From: Dyella sp. BiH032
GTDB lineage: Bacteria > Pseudomonadota > Gammaproteobacteria > Xanthomonadales > Rhodanobacteraceae
Length of the DNA: 64,000 nt
Direction: 5' to 3'
Assembly (NCBI RefSeq): GCF_031954525.1
Contig: NZ_CP134868.1
Coordinates: 1 to 64,000 of the forward strand
Of this stretch, positions 1-7,881 are shown in pieces. How positions within the stretch are numbered: the stretch's first letter is position 1; every line of letters begins with the position of its first letter. The translations under genes were made by a program, and so were the position numbers. The notes below the pieces were generated by a model. That model was not told the DNA's origin and did not search any database. It worked only from the letters and a program-made list of their open reading frames with translations.

Positions 1-111
1 CTACGTCATTTCGATTAGTTCCGTTTGCCTGAGCACAATTGCCTTGGCGCCTTTGCGACTGGGTCGCTTGAGACGAACCTCAACGAGGGTCCTCTCAAAC
101 CATCCTTCCAA

Positions 112-295
112 GTTTTCGGACGTGTCCGAAAACCTCTGCCCGGGGTGCCTTCCCTGGAACTCTTCGGACACGTCCGAAAACTCCTGGTCGTAATGTCCGG
201 CCACTTTTCGGACATGTCCTGAAACTGGCCGGACCCCGCACTTGCGTTCTTCTGTTCGATCGTCTGCTGCGAACTTTACGGACGCGTCCGAAAAC
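112..295. promoter_or_regulatory. parS: Cluster of four parS-like palindromes
   Basis: Four 22-bp sites share 10-bp arms (consensus GTTTTCGGAC and GTCCGAAAAC) around a variable 2-bp centre, at 112-133, 160-181, 204-225 and 274-295. The first is perfect; the others carry one or two changes in one arm. They lie directly downstream of parB, the last touching its stop codon. Position and symmetry fit a centromere bound by the neighbouring ParB. Binding is inferred, not shown. Confidence 0.75.
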
Positions 296-1362
296 TAGAT
301 CTGGACCTCGATGCCCGCCTGCTTGGCGGCGGCCTGGACCGCTTTCAGGAACTTCTTTCGCACGTCCTCCGAAAGGTCTTGAGTCCCGAACGAGATTCGG
401 CCGTCCACCACCTCCGCCTTGACCGAAACCTTCTTGGTTGCGGTGGCTGCCGCCGGTGCTTTGGTGTCTCCAAGGGCAACAAGAAACGCTGTGGCCTCGG
501 CGGGGGTCGGAATCGGCGTTTTCTTCTGGAGGAGCTTCAGGCGCTCAATGACGTCCTTCTCTCGGTCCCGGTGAAGGCGAGCCAGCGAGCGAGCCGCACG
601 GAAAGAGATCTTGAGCGGATCAGGGTGGACCTCCAACAGAAGGTCCGGCAAAGAGCCGATCAGCTTGAGCTCCGATAGATGCTGGGTGGTGATCTCCAGT
701 CGCTCAGCAACCTTGTCTGCAGAACCGTAGCCGGCTTCCTTGATCCAACTCACGACCTGGCGACCCAGCTCGATGACCGAAATGTCCTCACGGTCCTCGT
801 TCTCGAAGTGCTGGAACACCATCACTTCGGCATTCGTCGTCTCCTTGGGGAGAATCAACGCACGGAGCAGATAGCCGTCCTGCAGGCAGACGTGCCAGCG
901 ACGGTAGCCGTACACGGCCTCGTAGCCGCCGCCTTCCTTTTCGCGAAGCATGACGGGCGTGGTGTTGCCCTTGGTGACGGCCATCTTTGCCTTGAGGCTA
1001 CGGAAGGCCTCAGAGCGGGTGGCGTCGTAGGCGACCGAAAGACGGTTGTGGAAGGGGCCGTGGACTACCAGCTTGGGGTCGATGTCCTCCCGCATCGGGA
1101 TGGCCTTGCCCCAGCGCTCCTCGTAGTCCTTCAACTTCTGTTCGAGACCGTCGGCCTGGCCACCGATCAGGTTCGTCATAAAGGAGCCGCGCGGGCGGGC
1201 AGGGGACTGGCCGCTACCTTGGGGTTCCGTCCCAGCGCCATCGACCGCGGCGGGTCGTGCTTCCGGGCGGTCAGGCGCGGGCTCTGCGTTCTGGGAGGAC
1301 GCGAGCCCGGTAGCAAGTACGCTCCCCAAAATGCCCTGGCGGCGCTCTGTTGCTTTACTCAT
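295..1362 (-). CDS. parB: ParB-family centromere-binding protein
   Basis: ParB proteins bind parS sites, spread or slide as CTP-dependent clamps, and are moved by ParA. This 355-residue protein has a low-complexity Ala/Pro-rich N-terminus (about 1-60), a ParB nuclease-like core (about 95-200) containing GYRRWH at 152-157 (equivalent of the arginine-rich CTP-binding box), a helix-turn-helix region near 213-240 and a Lys-rich C-terminal dimerisation part. Its ATG lies inside the end of parA (8-bp overlap), so the two are translationally coupled. The cluster of four 22-bp palindromes immediately downstream supports the assignment. Confidence 0.9.
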   Translation of the reverse strand: MSKATERRQGILGSVLATGLASSQNAEPAPDRPEARPAAVDGAGTEPQGSGQSPARPRGSFMTNLIGGQADGLEQKLKDYEERWGKAIPMREDIDPKLVVHGPFHNRLSVAYDATRSEAFRSLKAKMAVTKGNTTPVMLREKEGGGYEAVYGYRRWHVCLQDGYLLRALILPKETTNAEVMVFQHFENEDREDISVIELGRQVVSWIKEAGYGSADKVAERLEITTQHLSELKLIGSLPDLLLEVHPDPLKISFRAARSLARLHRDREKDVIERLKLLQKKTPIPTPAEATAFLVALGDTKAPAAATATKKVSVKAEVVDGRISFGTQDLSEDVRKKFLKAVQAAAKQAGIEVQI

Positions 1363-2593
1363 GGTCGTTCTCCACTACTTCTGATTCGCGAACTTGTTCT
1401 GCCCATTCACCCTCGATCAGCTTGACGAGGCGGTCCGAGAACTGATCCACCGCGTCACGGGCGCGGCGCAGGGCGCGCGAGTCGACCTCGGCGCCAGTGA
1501 CTTCGTAGATGGAACGCATCTGGGACAAAGCATTCTCAACGGCGCTGAGCTTTGGAATGCCTTCCTCGACGCGGTAGCGGCCGAACAGATGCCCGGCAAA
1601 CGTACGCACATCAGCCGCCGCATTCGTGCTCTCCGAGCGCGAGTGCATGAACACAGTGGGACTCCAGCTTTTGCCGAAGCCCTTCAGTCTCGAAATCGCT
1701 GAGATCAGGTCGCCGCTCATGCCGCAGAAGTCGACCGTGGCGGAGAAGTCCGGGAAGCTCGGGGGCAGGGGGACAACAAGCGAGTTGGCGGCCCAAAGCA
1801 CATTCAAGGCAAGGAAGCTGAAGGCCGGCGCTGTGTCGATAACGATGATGTCGTAGTTGTCCTCGATCGCCGCCAGGGCGTCATCGAAAAGACGATAGAA
1901 CTCAGATGCACCCTCAACCTTCTGCATGAAGGCAGAGGCGATGTGGATGTCCGAGCCCGTCATTTCCAGCGACGCCGGGATGATGTCGAGGCCGTCGATA
2001 TGGGTCGGCTGAGGCCGCAGACCGATACGATCCTTCTGCTCCTTCGAGACGTTCTCGAACAGGGAGGTAAGGGTCATATCCGGGTCAATGTTCTCGGGTC
2101 GGAAACCCATCAGGCGGCTCAGGGTTCCCTGGGGATCGGCGTCCACCAGTAGCGTGCGGTAGCCGCGGAGCGGGAACGCCTGTCCGATGTGAAACGCAAC
2201 CGTCGTCTTGGTTGCGCCGCCCTTGAAATTGGCTACCGCCATGCGGATGGCACGGCTACCCTTGGGGCGTCGCGGTCGGATGCCGAGCATCTCCTGGATC
2301 TTGTGGATCTCCTCCAGGGTGACGCGAGCTTCGGCGGTAGTGGAGACGCCGAACTTGAGCTTCTTTCGAGCTTCGTTCCAGCGGTACTCAGTGATGCGAC
2401 CGATCTCCATCGCTTCGGTCTTTCGAAACGTCCGGAGCACACGTCGCTCGTTAGGTTCGTTGGTGGCCTCAGCCAACTTCAGCAGCATCTCCTGGCCGAC
2501 GTCGGCCCAGCGACGGAAGTCTTCCGGGGTGGCCCGAAGGGTGGTCGGCCCCGACTGAACCGGTTCGATGGGGGCATCAATGGACGTAGCCAT
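1355..2593 (-). CDS. parA: ParA-family partition ATPase with N-terminal HTH
   Basis: Type Ia plasmid partition ATPase that positions plasmid copies on the nucleoid and normally represses its own operon. Of 412 residues, about 1-110 form a DNA-binding extension that reads like a winged/HTH segment; the deviant Walker A KGGATKTT is at 124-131, switch I DADPQ at 151-155 and a Walker B-like IVIDTAP near 247. The length and N-terminal extension match P1/P7-type ParA. The ATG is preceded by AGGAG. An inverted repeat lies about 50-80 bp upstream and is a plausible autorepression operator. Confidence 0.93.
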   Translation of the reverse strand: MATSIDAPIEPVQSGPTTLRATPEDFRRWADVGQEMLLKLAEATNEPNERRVLRTFRKTEAMEIGRITEYRWNEARKKLKFGVSTTAEARVTLEEIHKIQEMLGIRPRRPKGSRAIRMAVANFKGGATKTTVAFHIGQAFPLRGYRTLLVDADPQGTLSRLMGFRPENIDPDMTLTSLFENVSKEQKDRIGLRPQPTHIDGLDIIPASLEMTGSDIHIASAFMQKVEGASEFYRLFDDALAAIEDNYDIIVIDTAPAFSFLALNVLWAANSLVVPLPPSFPDFSATVDFCGMSGDLISAISRLKGFGKSWSPTVFMHSRSESTNAAADVRTFAGHLFGRYRVEEGIPKLSAVENALSQMRSIYEVTGAEVDSRALRRARDAVDQFSDRLVKLIEGEWAEQVRESEVVENDHE

Positions 2594-2641
2594 GGGGGCT
2601 CCTAACAGTAGAAATGTTCACGAAATAGCCACAGGGTGCAG

Positions 2642-2670
2642 ATTTTCGGCGAGGCTACACCTACGAAAAT
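2642..2670. promoter_or_regulatory. Inverted repeat upstream of parA, candidate operator
   Basis: Seven-base arms ATTTTCG and CGAAAAT are separated by 15 bp, about 50 bp upstream of the parA start. The arms resemble halves of the parS-like palindrome (TTTTCGG/CGAAAA), so either ParA or ParB might bind here to control the operon. Confidence 0.45.
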
Positions 2671-2683
2671 GGCATTGGAAGTC

Positions 2684-2735
2684 AAAAACGAAGGTGATCG
2701 GACAAACAAAACCCCTGTTTGTATTCGACCACCTT
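2684..2735 (-). terminator. Rho-independent terminator after the actin-like operon
   Basis: Read on the minus strand, AAGGTGGTCG pairs with CGATCACCTT (9 of 10), reinforced by an inner ACAAAC/GTTTGT pairing, and the stem is followed by CGTTTTTG. This would end transcription of the ParM/ParR-like genes before parA, implying that parAB has its own promoter. Confidence 0.6.
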
Positions 2736-2772
2736 CTAGACTTCGGGCGCCGTGGCCGAGAAGAGGGGATAT

Positions 2773-3186
2773 TCAGAACTCTTCAATCTGCCCGAGCATG
2801 CCGTCCAAGCCGACACCCTGGTCAATCTGGCTACCCGGAACCTCGGGGGAGCGACCGTCCGAATCGGGTTGGGCGGGCAGGGCGATGGCCACCAACCCGC
2901 CGGCGGCCAACGAAGCCGGCAAGACAAGCCGCCCCGACTCTTTCCGACCTTCCAGCAGTGCTCCCTGTGCCTCCAGAAGCAGGCCGAGGCGAGCGAGGTA
3001 TTTCATTCGCTTGCCTCGCGCACGTGCCTTGAAGTTGCCTAGATCACTGAGTAGGTCTTGGTCCGCAACTCCAGTCGGATCCCAGCGGACAATGATGCGA
3101 GGCGTGTAACCGTCGGGATCGCGGGTCGACTTGGCCTTCGGCCTCGCACGCTTGCCTTCTGCGCTGGCCAACGTGGAGGCGACCAT
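2773..3186 (-). CDS. Small ParR/StbB-like partner of the actin-like protein
   Basis: A 137-residue protein whose ATG overlaps the stop codon of the upstream actin-like gene by one base (TAATG), so they form a coupled pair. The basic N-terminus (about 10-25, rich in Lys/Arg) leads into a short strand-helix region (PRIIVRW, then helices about 45-80), as expected of small centromere-binding adaptors of actin-like segregation systems. The C-terminal 50 residues are Gly/Pro/Asp-rich and probably flexible. No confident family match can be made from sequence alone; the role rests on size, basicity and gene order. Confidence 0.5.
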   Translation of the reverse strand: MVASTLASAEGKRARPKAKSTRDPDGYTPRIIVRWDPTGVADQDLLSDLGNFKARARGKRMKYLARLGLLLEAQGALLEGRKESGRLVLPASLAAGGLVAIALPAQPDSDGRSPEVPGSQIDQGVGLDGMLGQIEEF

Positions 3187-4253
3187 TAGGCGCGCCTCTG
3201 CTGAGCAGCAGCCTGGCCAGCCTGCCGCTCGGCCGACATCGCGGCGCGATGGGCCAGCCACAGATAGCCCTCAGCATTGGCCATCACCGGGTCCGGCGTG
3301 GAGATGACCTGCGACGACTTGAACTGAGCTTTTGCGGCCGGCTCGAACAGCTCAGCGCCGCCGCCCGTGAGAATCACGCAGTCGATAACGTCACCCAGGT
3401 CGCGCAGGGAGGACAGAATGGCGGCCATCACTTGGCGCGACACGGATGCGGCGGCCTGGTCGATGTAGTTCCGATAGTGGACCGTATGGATGCCCAGCTG
3501 CATCGTCCCCTGGCCGTTGCGGAACGCCGCTTCGAGGCGATTGACGCTGAGCTGGGCACCGCCGTGGTTCTCGGAGATCTGGCGAGCTGCCAGCTCCAGG
3601 ATCCGCCCGGTGGCCTGGGGATTCGTTTGAGCGGTCCCGCCACGCACGGAGCCGCCCTGCATGAGGACCCAGTCGACCGAGTAGAAGCCAGGATCGATGA
3701 TGAGGATGGTCCGTCCGTCATTTGCGGTGTCCTGATCGTGGAACAGGGACGCGTAGGTGCCCATCGGTTGGGCCAACACGAGGACACGGTCGACCTTGAC
3801 CCGGCGGTTCTCGCTGATCTGGTGCTCTCCCTTCAGGCGCTCGGAGAGGCGCTGACGAATGACCCTGCTATCCGGACCGTCGAACTGATCACAGGGCAGA
3901 CCGGTGACGAGGATGCCAATGTGGTCGTAGTCCAAGCGGCTCAGGGCCGCGTAGTAGAGCGCCAGGTACTCCGGCGAGTAGATGTAGCTCGGATCAGCCT
4001 GCCGGGTGAAACCCTGCAGGATCTGCGGATCGGTCCCGGCGACCCACGGCAGGCCGTTGATCGTCACGCGCTCGCCGCCGCGCAGGTCGTAGCCGCCACC
4101 GAGAGCTTTCGGGGCCTGCTCCAGCGGCGCGGCGCCGATCGGAAGCTTGATCACATCGGGCTCGCTGGCACCGGGGCGAAGGCCCAAGGCCTTCAGATTG
4201 CCGTAGCCAATGTCCAGCGCTGCGATAGCGGTGGCGATACTGCACATTTTCAT
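3186..4253 (-). CDS. Actin-like segregation ATPase (ParM/StbA, PRTRC protein D-like)
   Basis: Bacterial actin homologue expected to form filaments that push plasmids apart. The phosphate-1 motif DIGYGN is at 14-19, a second phosphate loop IIDPGFYSVDW near 188-198, and an adenosine-type motif LTGGGAELF near 300. Blocks such as ILVTGLPC, RVLVLAQPMG and IIDPG resemble PRTRC system protein D. The start is the ATG eight codons inside the longest frame because AAGGAG lies 5 bp before it. It heads a two-gene operon with a ParR-like partner and sits beside parAB, an unusual doubling of partition systems. Confidence 0.82.
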   Translation of the reverse strand: MKMCSIATAIAALDIGYGNLKALGLRPGASEPDVIKLPIGAAPLEQAPKALGGGYDLRGGERVTINGLPWVAGTDPQILQGFTRQADPSYIYSPEYLALYYAALSRLDYDHIGILVTGLPCDQFDGPDSRVIRQRLSERLKGEHQISENRRVKVDRVLVLAQPMGTYASLFHDQDTANDGRTILIIDPGFYSVDWVLMQGGSVRGGTAQTNPQATGRILELAARQISENHGGAQLSVNRLEAAFRNGQGTMQLGIHTVHYRNYIDQAAASVSRQVMAAILSSLRDLGDVIDCVILTGGGAELFEPAAKAQFKSSQVISTPDPVMANAEGYLWLAHRAAMSAERQAGQAAAQQRRA

Positions 4254-4844
4254 AAACTCTCCTTGGCCGTAAGCCATTGAAATAACGGACGAAAAGCCCG
4301 CGAGTCCTCGGTCCTAAGGTTGTGCGGGTGCAGATACGGTCGCATGGGGCATGGGCCGGTCCAAAACACCCCGCGATCTGCACTTACGGAAGCGCCGACC
4401 AGCCGCAAATGGCTCAACAGAGCCATTTCTGGGCGATTCGAATCTGCACTTAAGGACTTCGAGCCCGGAAACCCCCGCCTGAGATCGGGGTGTTACGCCC
4501 ATGGGAAGCGCTCCCGGGGGAAGGGTTTGTGGCCTTGTGGACGGGCAGACAGTCGATCGGCCATTCCCAACTCGACGGCCGGGCGGAACAGGAGCCCCGA
4601 AGGCGGCCCGAACGCGAAGGTCGGTAACGACGGGAGTTACACGTCGTTCCCCATATCAATCAGATGGGATTCCGGCGCATTCCCCAGAGGGGTGGGGCAG
4701 GGCGACGGGCAGAGCGCGTGCCGGGATCGGCTTTCGCGGCCGTTCCCCATTTCAATGAAGTGGCTTTTAGCCGATTCCCCAGTGCGGGAAACCCCCTGCG
4801 ATAACGGGGGTGTTTTTTCCTGAGTGGGGAATGCTGCAAATCCC
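4254..4844. other. Repeat-rich non-coding region upstream of the actin-like operon
   Basis: About 590 bp without a convincing gene. It holds a direct repeat with core ATCTGCACTTA at 4375-4389 and 4442-4456, flanking an 8-bp-arm hairpin (AAATGGCT/AGCCATTT) at 4407-4428. It also holds four TTCCCCA boxes in two pairs (4647 and 4680; 4743 and 4775) with a fifth inverted near 4825, and two related GC hairpins at 4471-4491 and 4791-4812. Such arrays are typical of centromeres of actin-type systems, promoters or iteron origins; which applies is unknown. Confidence 0.55.
4791..4818 (+). terminator. Rho-independent terminator
   Basis: ACCCCC pairs with GGGGGT across a nine-base loop, followed by GTTTTTT. 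It would stop rightward transcripts coming out of the repeat region. A diverged copy without a T-run lies at 4471-4491. Confidence 0.65.
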
Positions 4845-5459
4845 ATGATAGATAGAATGACTGGGACAGACACCAAAGAAGCCACACGCCAAATCGCGCT
4901 CAACGCGCAGGAGGCACAAAGGGGGCTCGATAGGCTCACTGCCATCGCAGCCGAAATCCAAATCGCCGAGGCAATGCTCGAAGCCGAAGCCGAGTCTCTC
5001 GTCGAAGAGTTCCGCAACAGCCGAACTAAGCTCCGCGACGAAGAGAAGCTCCAGCGAGAAGCCGCGACGGAGCCAGCGAAGGGAAGCCTGTACTCACCAC
5101 TGAACATCAGCGTGCGAGCCCACAAGGGTTCGATGGAGCTGTACTGGTTCACCCAGAACAAGGGGAAGGGTGAGAGGAGTGCCTTCAAGTACATCCCGCA
5201 AGGAAGGAGTGGGAGGGGGAGTGGCCACGGCTATCACCTGACCACCTTGCTCGCGCATGCCAGGCCGTATGAGCGGGAGATCGTCCGTGAGGCCGAAAGG
5301 GAGGCGACCTCCATCCGCCACCGCCGAGCCGAGCTGCTCGAGATCCGTCGATCCGTGCAGCGCCTGATCCGCCGCTATGAGGAGCGGATTCAAGGTGTGC
5401 CTGAGGCGGTGCCTGCCGACGACGCGCCCGGGTTAGTACCCATGCCCGAGGCGCGATAA
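4845..5459 (+). CDS. Coiled-coil protein of unknown function, possibly MobI-like
   Basis: About 204 residues. The first 80 are a predicted coiled coil rich in Ala/Glu/Arg, the middle (about 85-150) contains strands and aromatic residues (SMELYWF, GYHLTTLL), and the C-terminal 60 form another charged helix. The arrangement of a central SVR...ELYW-type segment followed by a charged helix recalls MobI-type conjugation accessory proteins, but I could not confirm this. The start is uncertain: a GTG at 4824 is in frame, and no strong ribosome site marks either choice. It follows a terminator directly. Confidence 0.6.
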   Translation: MIDRMTGTDTKEATRQIALNAQEAQRGLDRLTAIAAEIQIAEAMLEAEAESLVEEFRNSRTKLRDEEKLQREAATEPAKGSLYSPLNISVRAHKGSMELYWFTQNKGKGERSAFKYIPQGRSGRGSGHGYHLTTLLAHARPYEREIVREAEREATSIRHRRAELLEIRRSVQRLIRRYEERIQGVPEAVPADDAPGLVPMPEAR

Positions 5460-5500
5460 ATCTGAACACGACCCCCGCAGGAGGCGGGCGAGGAACAGGA

Positions 5501-5713
5501 ATGGAAGCCACTCAGCTCATCCCGGGGATCGGCCCCGCGGCGCACGGCAAGCACCTTCAGCTCTGGACGACAGTGCATGCATACCTCGGGCATCGAGTTC
5601 CGATTGCTGCCCTGGTGCGTAGCCCCTGGCGGTGCTTGATGGCGGCGCAGGCCATGGGCCCGAATCCGATCCCGACCAACAGCCAAGGCTTGCGCCTTGT
5701 CCACTCCCGATAA
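5501..5713 (+). CDS. Small hypothetical protein
   Basis: Seventy-residue frame filling the gap before the S49 peptidase gene, with a weak AGGAACAGG ahead of its ATG. The product is unremarkable (no membrane segment, no motif). It is kept because it is codirectional and the gap has no other explanation; it could be spurious. Confidence 0.3.
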   Translation: MEATQLIPGIGPAAHGKHLQLWTTVHAYLGHRVPIAALVRSPWRCLMAAQAMGPNPIPTNSQGLRLVHSR

Positions 5714-5731
5714 CAGTAGTCCGTGGAACAA

Positions 5732-6745
5732 ATGTTTCACGCAATGGAGAATGCAGTGAGCGAACAGAACGAACAGCGGCACGAGAAGCCGGATGGGACC
5801 TGGCAGGGGGCGATCATTGAGGTTGCTGCGCAGGCTGCCCAGCACTTTGCCCACCAAGAGCAGCGCGAGAAGCACGAAGCGACTTGGCGGAAAGTCCGCC
5901 GAGCCATCTTCATGGGACTAGCGGTCGGTGGGTTCCTGACCTACTGGATGTTCGTACGGTCTCTGGCGGGCAGTGGGGTGGAAGGTGATCCGACGACCGA
6001 CGCCGTCGCGCTCATTCCGGTTCAGGGCGAGATTGCCAACAGCACCCGCGCCTCGGCAGACAAGGTTTTGGCGATGCTGGATCGGGCCTGCGACAACAAG
6101 AAGGTGAAGTACATCGTGCTCGACATCGACTCGCCGGGCGGTTCGCCGACTGAGGCGGAGCGGATGGTCTCGGGTCTGAACCAGTGCAGGGCGAAGTCGG
6201 GCAAGCCGATCTACTCGATCATCGGTCAGATCGGTGCCTCGGCGTCGTACATGGTCGCGGTGCACACCGACCGGATTTACGCTGGCCGGTATTCCGTGGT
6301 CGGTTCGATCGGGGCGATCATGCGGTACATCGACGCGAGCGAGGCCGCTTCCAAGCTTGGCCTCACGGAGCACGTCTTTCGCTCCGGCGCTCTGAAGGGA
6401 GGCGTGTCGCCTTGGTCGAAGACCTCGCCGGAGGACGCGGCCCTCAACACCGAGTTGGTGCGCCAGATGGGGCAGGGCTTCGTCGATGACGTCATTGCTA
6501 CCCGTGGTCAGCGACTGCACGCGACGCGGGACGTGATCTCGTCAGGTCGCATTTGGACTTCGGCTGAAGCTTTGGACATGGGGCTGATCGACGGCGTGGC
6601 CGTGCTCGAGGATCTGAAGGCCACCCAGTTCAAGGGGCTGAAGATCACCAAGTACGACAGTCGGGCTCCGGTGTCTCGTTACCTGGGTCTGGATGAGACC
6701 TTCCATTCGATCCTCTCCGACGCGCTCCAGCCGAGGTTTCAGTAA
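5732..6745 (+). CDS. S49-family signal peptide peptidase (SppA-like)
   Basis: Membrane-anchored serine-lysine protease of the SppA family. One transmembrane helix lies near residues 58-75. The catalytic serine is expected in GASASY (about residue 170) and the general-base lysine in GALKGG (about 222); their 52-residue spacing matches short Bacillus-type SppA. Motif SPGG near 135-139 also fits. Of several possible starts, the ATG is chosen, but a GTG at 5756 has the best Shine-Dalgarno (GGAG). The stop overlaps the next ATG (TAATG). It opens a block of nuclease-like and membrane genes. Confidence 0.88.
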   Translation: MFHAMENAVSEQNEQRHEKPDGTWQGAIIEVAAQAAQHFAHQEQREKHEATWRKVRRAIFMGLAVGGFLTYWMFVRSLAGSGVEGDPTTDAVALIPVQGEIANSTRASADKVLAMLDRACDNKKVKYIVLDIDSPGGSPTEAERMVSGLNQCRAKSGKPIYSIIGQIGASASYMVAVHTDRIYAGRYSVVGSIGAIMRYIDASEAASKLGLTEHVFRSGALKGGVSPWSKTSPEDAALNTELVRQMGQGFVDDVIATRGQRLHATRDVISSGRIWTSAEALDMGLIDGVAVLEDLKATQFKGLKITKYDSRAPVSRYLGLDETFHSILSDALQPRFQ

Positions 6746-7188
6746 TGAAGCCGCGCTCGCCTGAGGCCGGGGAGTACCTCGCCGCAACCAAGCTGGCTTC
6801 GATGGCCTTCTGCGAGGTTCGCCTCCTGAAGGAGCGCGAGCTTGGGGTTCGCGAGACGGCTGAGCAGGCCGACGCGAAGCGGGGAGGGGATCACGAGCAC
6901 GCCCGCTTCCACGCGGTGGTGAGCCAGTCCCACAACTCCCAGCCGCAGGGGCGCGACACCCGTTGCTTCATCGCGAGCGCCGTGTACGGGGTCAGCGATC
7001 CACGTACGGACGAGCTGCGTGCCTGGCGCGATTCGACGCTGCTCCCGAGCACCTTTGGACGGGTGTGCGTTCGTACCTACCATGCAATCAGCCCGTTCGT
7101 GGCCAGCGCGCTGGACCGCTGGCCGTTGTTGAAGCCGCCCGTGAGTCGGGTGTTGGACTGGGTCCGCCAAGGATTGGCGGGGAAGTAA
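6745..7188 (+). CDS. CFI-box protein with Cas4-like N-terminal segment
   Basis: 147 residues, coupled to the S49 gene by TAATG. The N-terminus (about 15-60: ASMAFCEVRLL, later GGDHEHARF) resembles the cysteine-containing N-terminal lobe of Cas4-type nucleases. The C-terminal part begins with CFIASAVYG and continues with an RDSTLLPS segment, the widespread CFI-box module usually found at protein C-termini. No transmembrane helix is obvious. Function unknown; its position between a membrane protease and a Cas4-like nuclease suggests a shared complex or process. Confidence 0.7.
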   Translation: MKPRSPEAGEYLAATKLASMAFCEVRLLKERELGVRETAEQADAKRGGDHEHARFHAVVSQSHNSQPQGRDTRCFIASAVYGVSDPRTDELRAWRDSTLLPSTFGRVCVRTYHAISPFVASALDRWPLLKPPVSRVLDWVRQGLAGK

Positions 7189-7208
7189 CCACAGTGGAGA
7201 AAGCCGTG

Positions 7209-7880
7209 ATGGATCACGTAAGCACTACCAACCAGCAGGCCAGCATGATTGTCCCCGTGACGTCCTCGCTCGACCTGGCCCTGTTCGAAGAGCAGGACCG
7301 CGCCGAGCGTCACTACCGCCAGATCTACGCGATCCTTCAGGACGGTGAGTCTTGGGATGGCGAGCGCACGCTCAACGCGACCGCCCGCGCCGAGGCCTAT
7401 GTCGAGTCGGCAGGGGACCAGGCTCGCCAGATCGTGCGTGACCTTGGTGAGCAGATTCGCCAGCAGCAGTACCGAGCGACGTCTCATCAGAACCAGGTGG
7501 CGTCGCGCCTGCATGGACTGACCCTCCTGGAGGAGGTGCGGGAGAAGGGCGACCGAATCCTTGCTGTGCACACGAACGTTGCCTTGGCCGGACGAGCGAT
7601 CACGGACTTCGCGCTTGTCGCGGCTTGGCAGGTCAATGCCCTGATCGGCGATTCGCGAGAGACCTGTCTGTATCGCACTGCGGTCTGGCTCCACGCGTAC
7701 CTGCAGGAGCGTCGTGGCCTGTGGCTGGACCGTCTGCGCCGGATCACCGGCATCACGGACGATGCGTCGCTTGAGGACCTGACGGTCAAGTGGACGTCAC
7801 CTCACTTCCAGCGGTCGGAGTGGGTGATCGGTGGACTGCCGTCCGGTTACGACGCAGACCCTGAGCTGCTGAGCGACTGA
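7209..7880 (+). CDS. Hypothetical helical protein in the S49/Cas4-like cluster
   Basis: 223 residues, mainly amphipathic helices rich in Glu, Arg and Gln (about 20-200), no membrane segment and no motif I recognise. The ATG is chosen because GGAGA stands 8 bp upstream; the gene starts 20 bp after the CFI-box gene and ends 1 bp before the Cas4-like gene, so the three are almost certainly cotranscribed. Confidence 0.7.
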   Translation: MDHVSTTNQQASMIVPVTSSLDLALFEEQDRAERHYRQIYAILQDGESWDGERTLNATARAEAYVESAGDQARQIVRDLGEQIRQQQYRATSHQNQVASRLHGLTLLEEVREKGDRILAVHTNVALAGRAITDFALVAAWQVNALIGDSRETCLYRTAVWLHAYLQERRGLWLDRLRRITGITDDASLEDLTVKWTSPHFQRSEWVIGGLPSGYDADPELLSD

Positions 7881-7881
7881 C

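Noticed and set aside
1..204. Small minus-strand frame with repeated FSD.SE peptides
   Set aside because: The peptide repeats come from the palindromes; no ribosome site.
679..1425. Long plus-strand open frame antisense to parB
   Set aside because: GC-rich mirror frame of a confidently assigned gene; no ribosome site and low-complexity, unprotein-like product.
3249..4280. 343-codon plus-strand frame opposite the actin-like gene
   Set aside because: Shadow of a well-supported gene in a GC-rich genome.
4320..4823. 167-codon frame across the repeat region
   Set aside because: Its sequence simply translates the DNA repeats (same peptide twice); it ends in the terminator.
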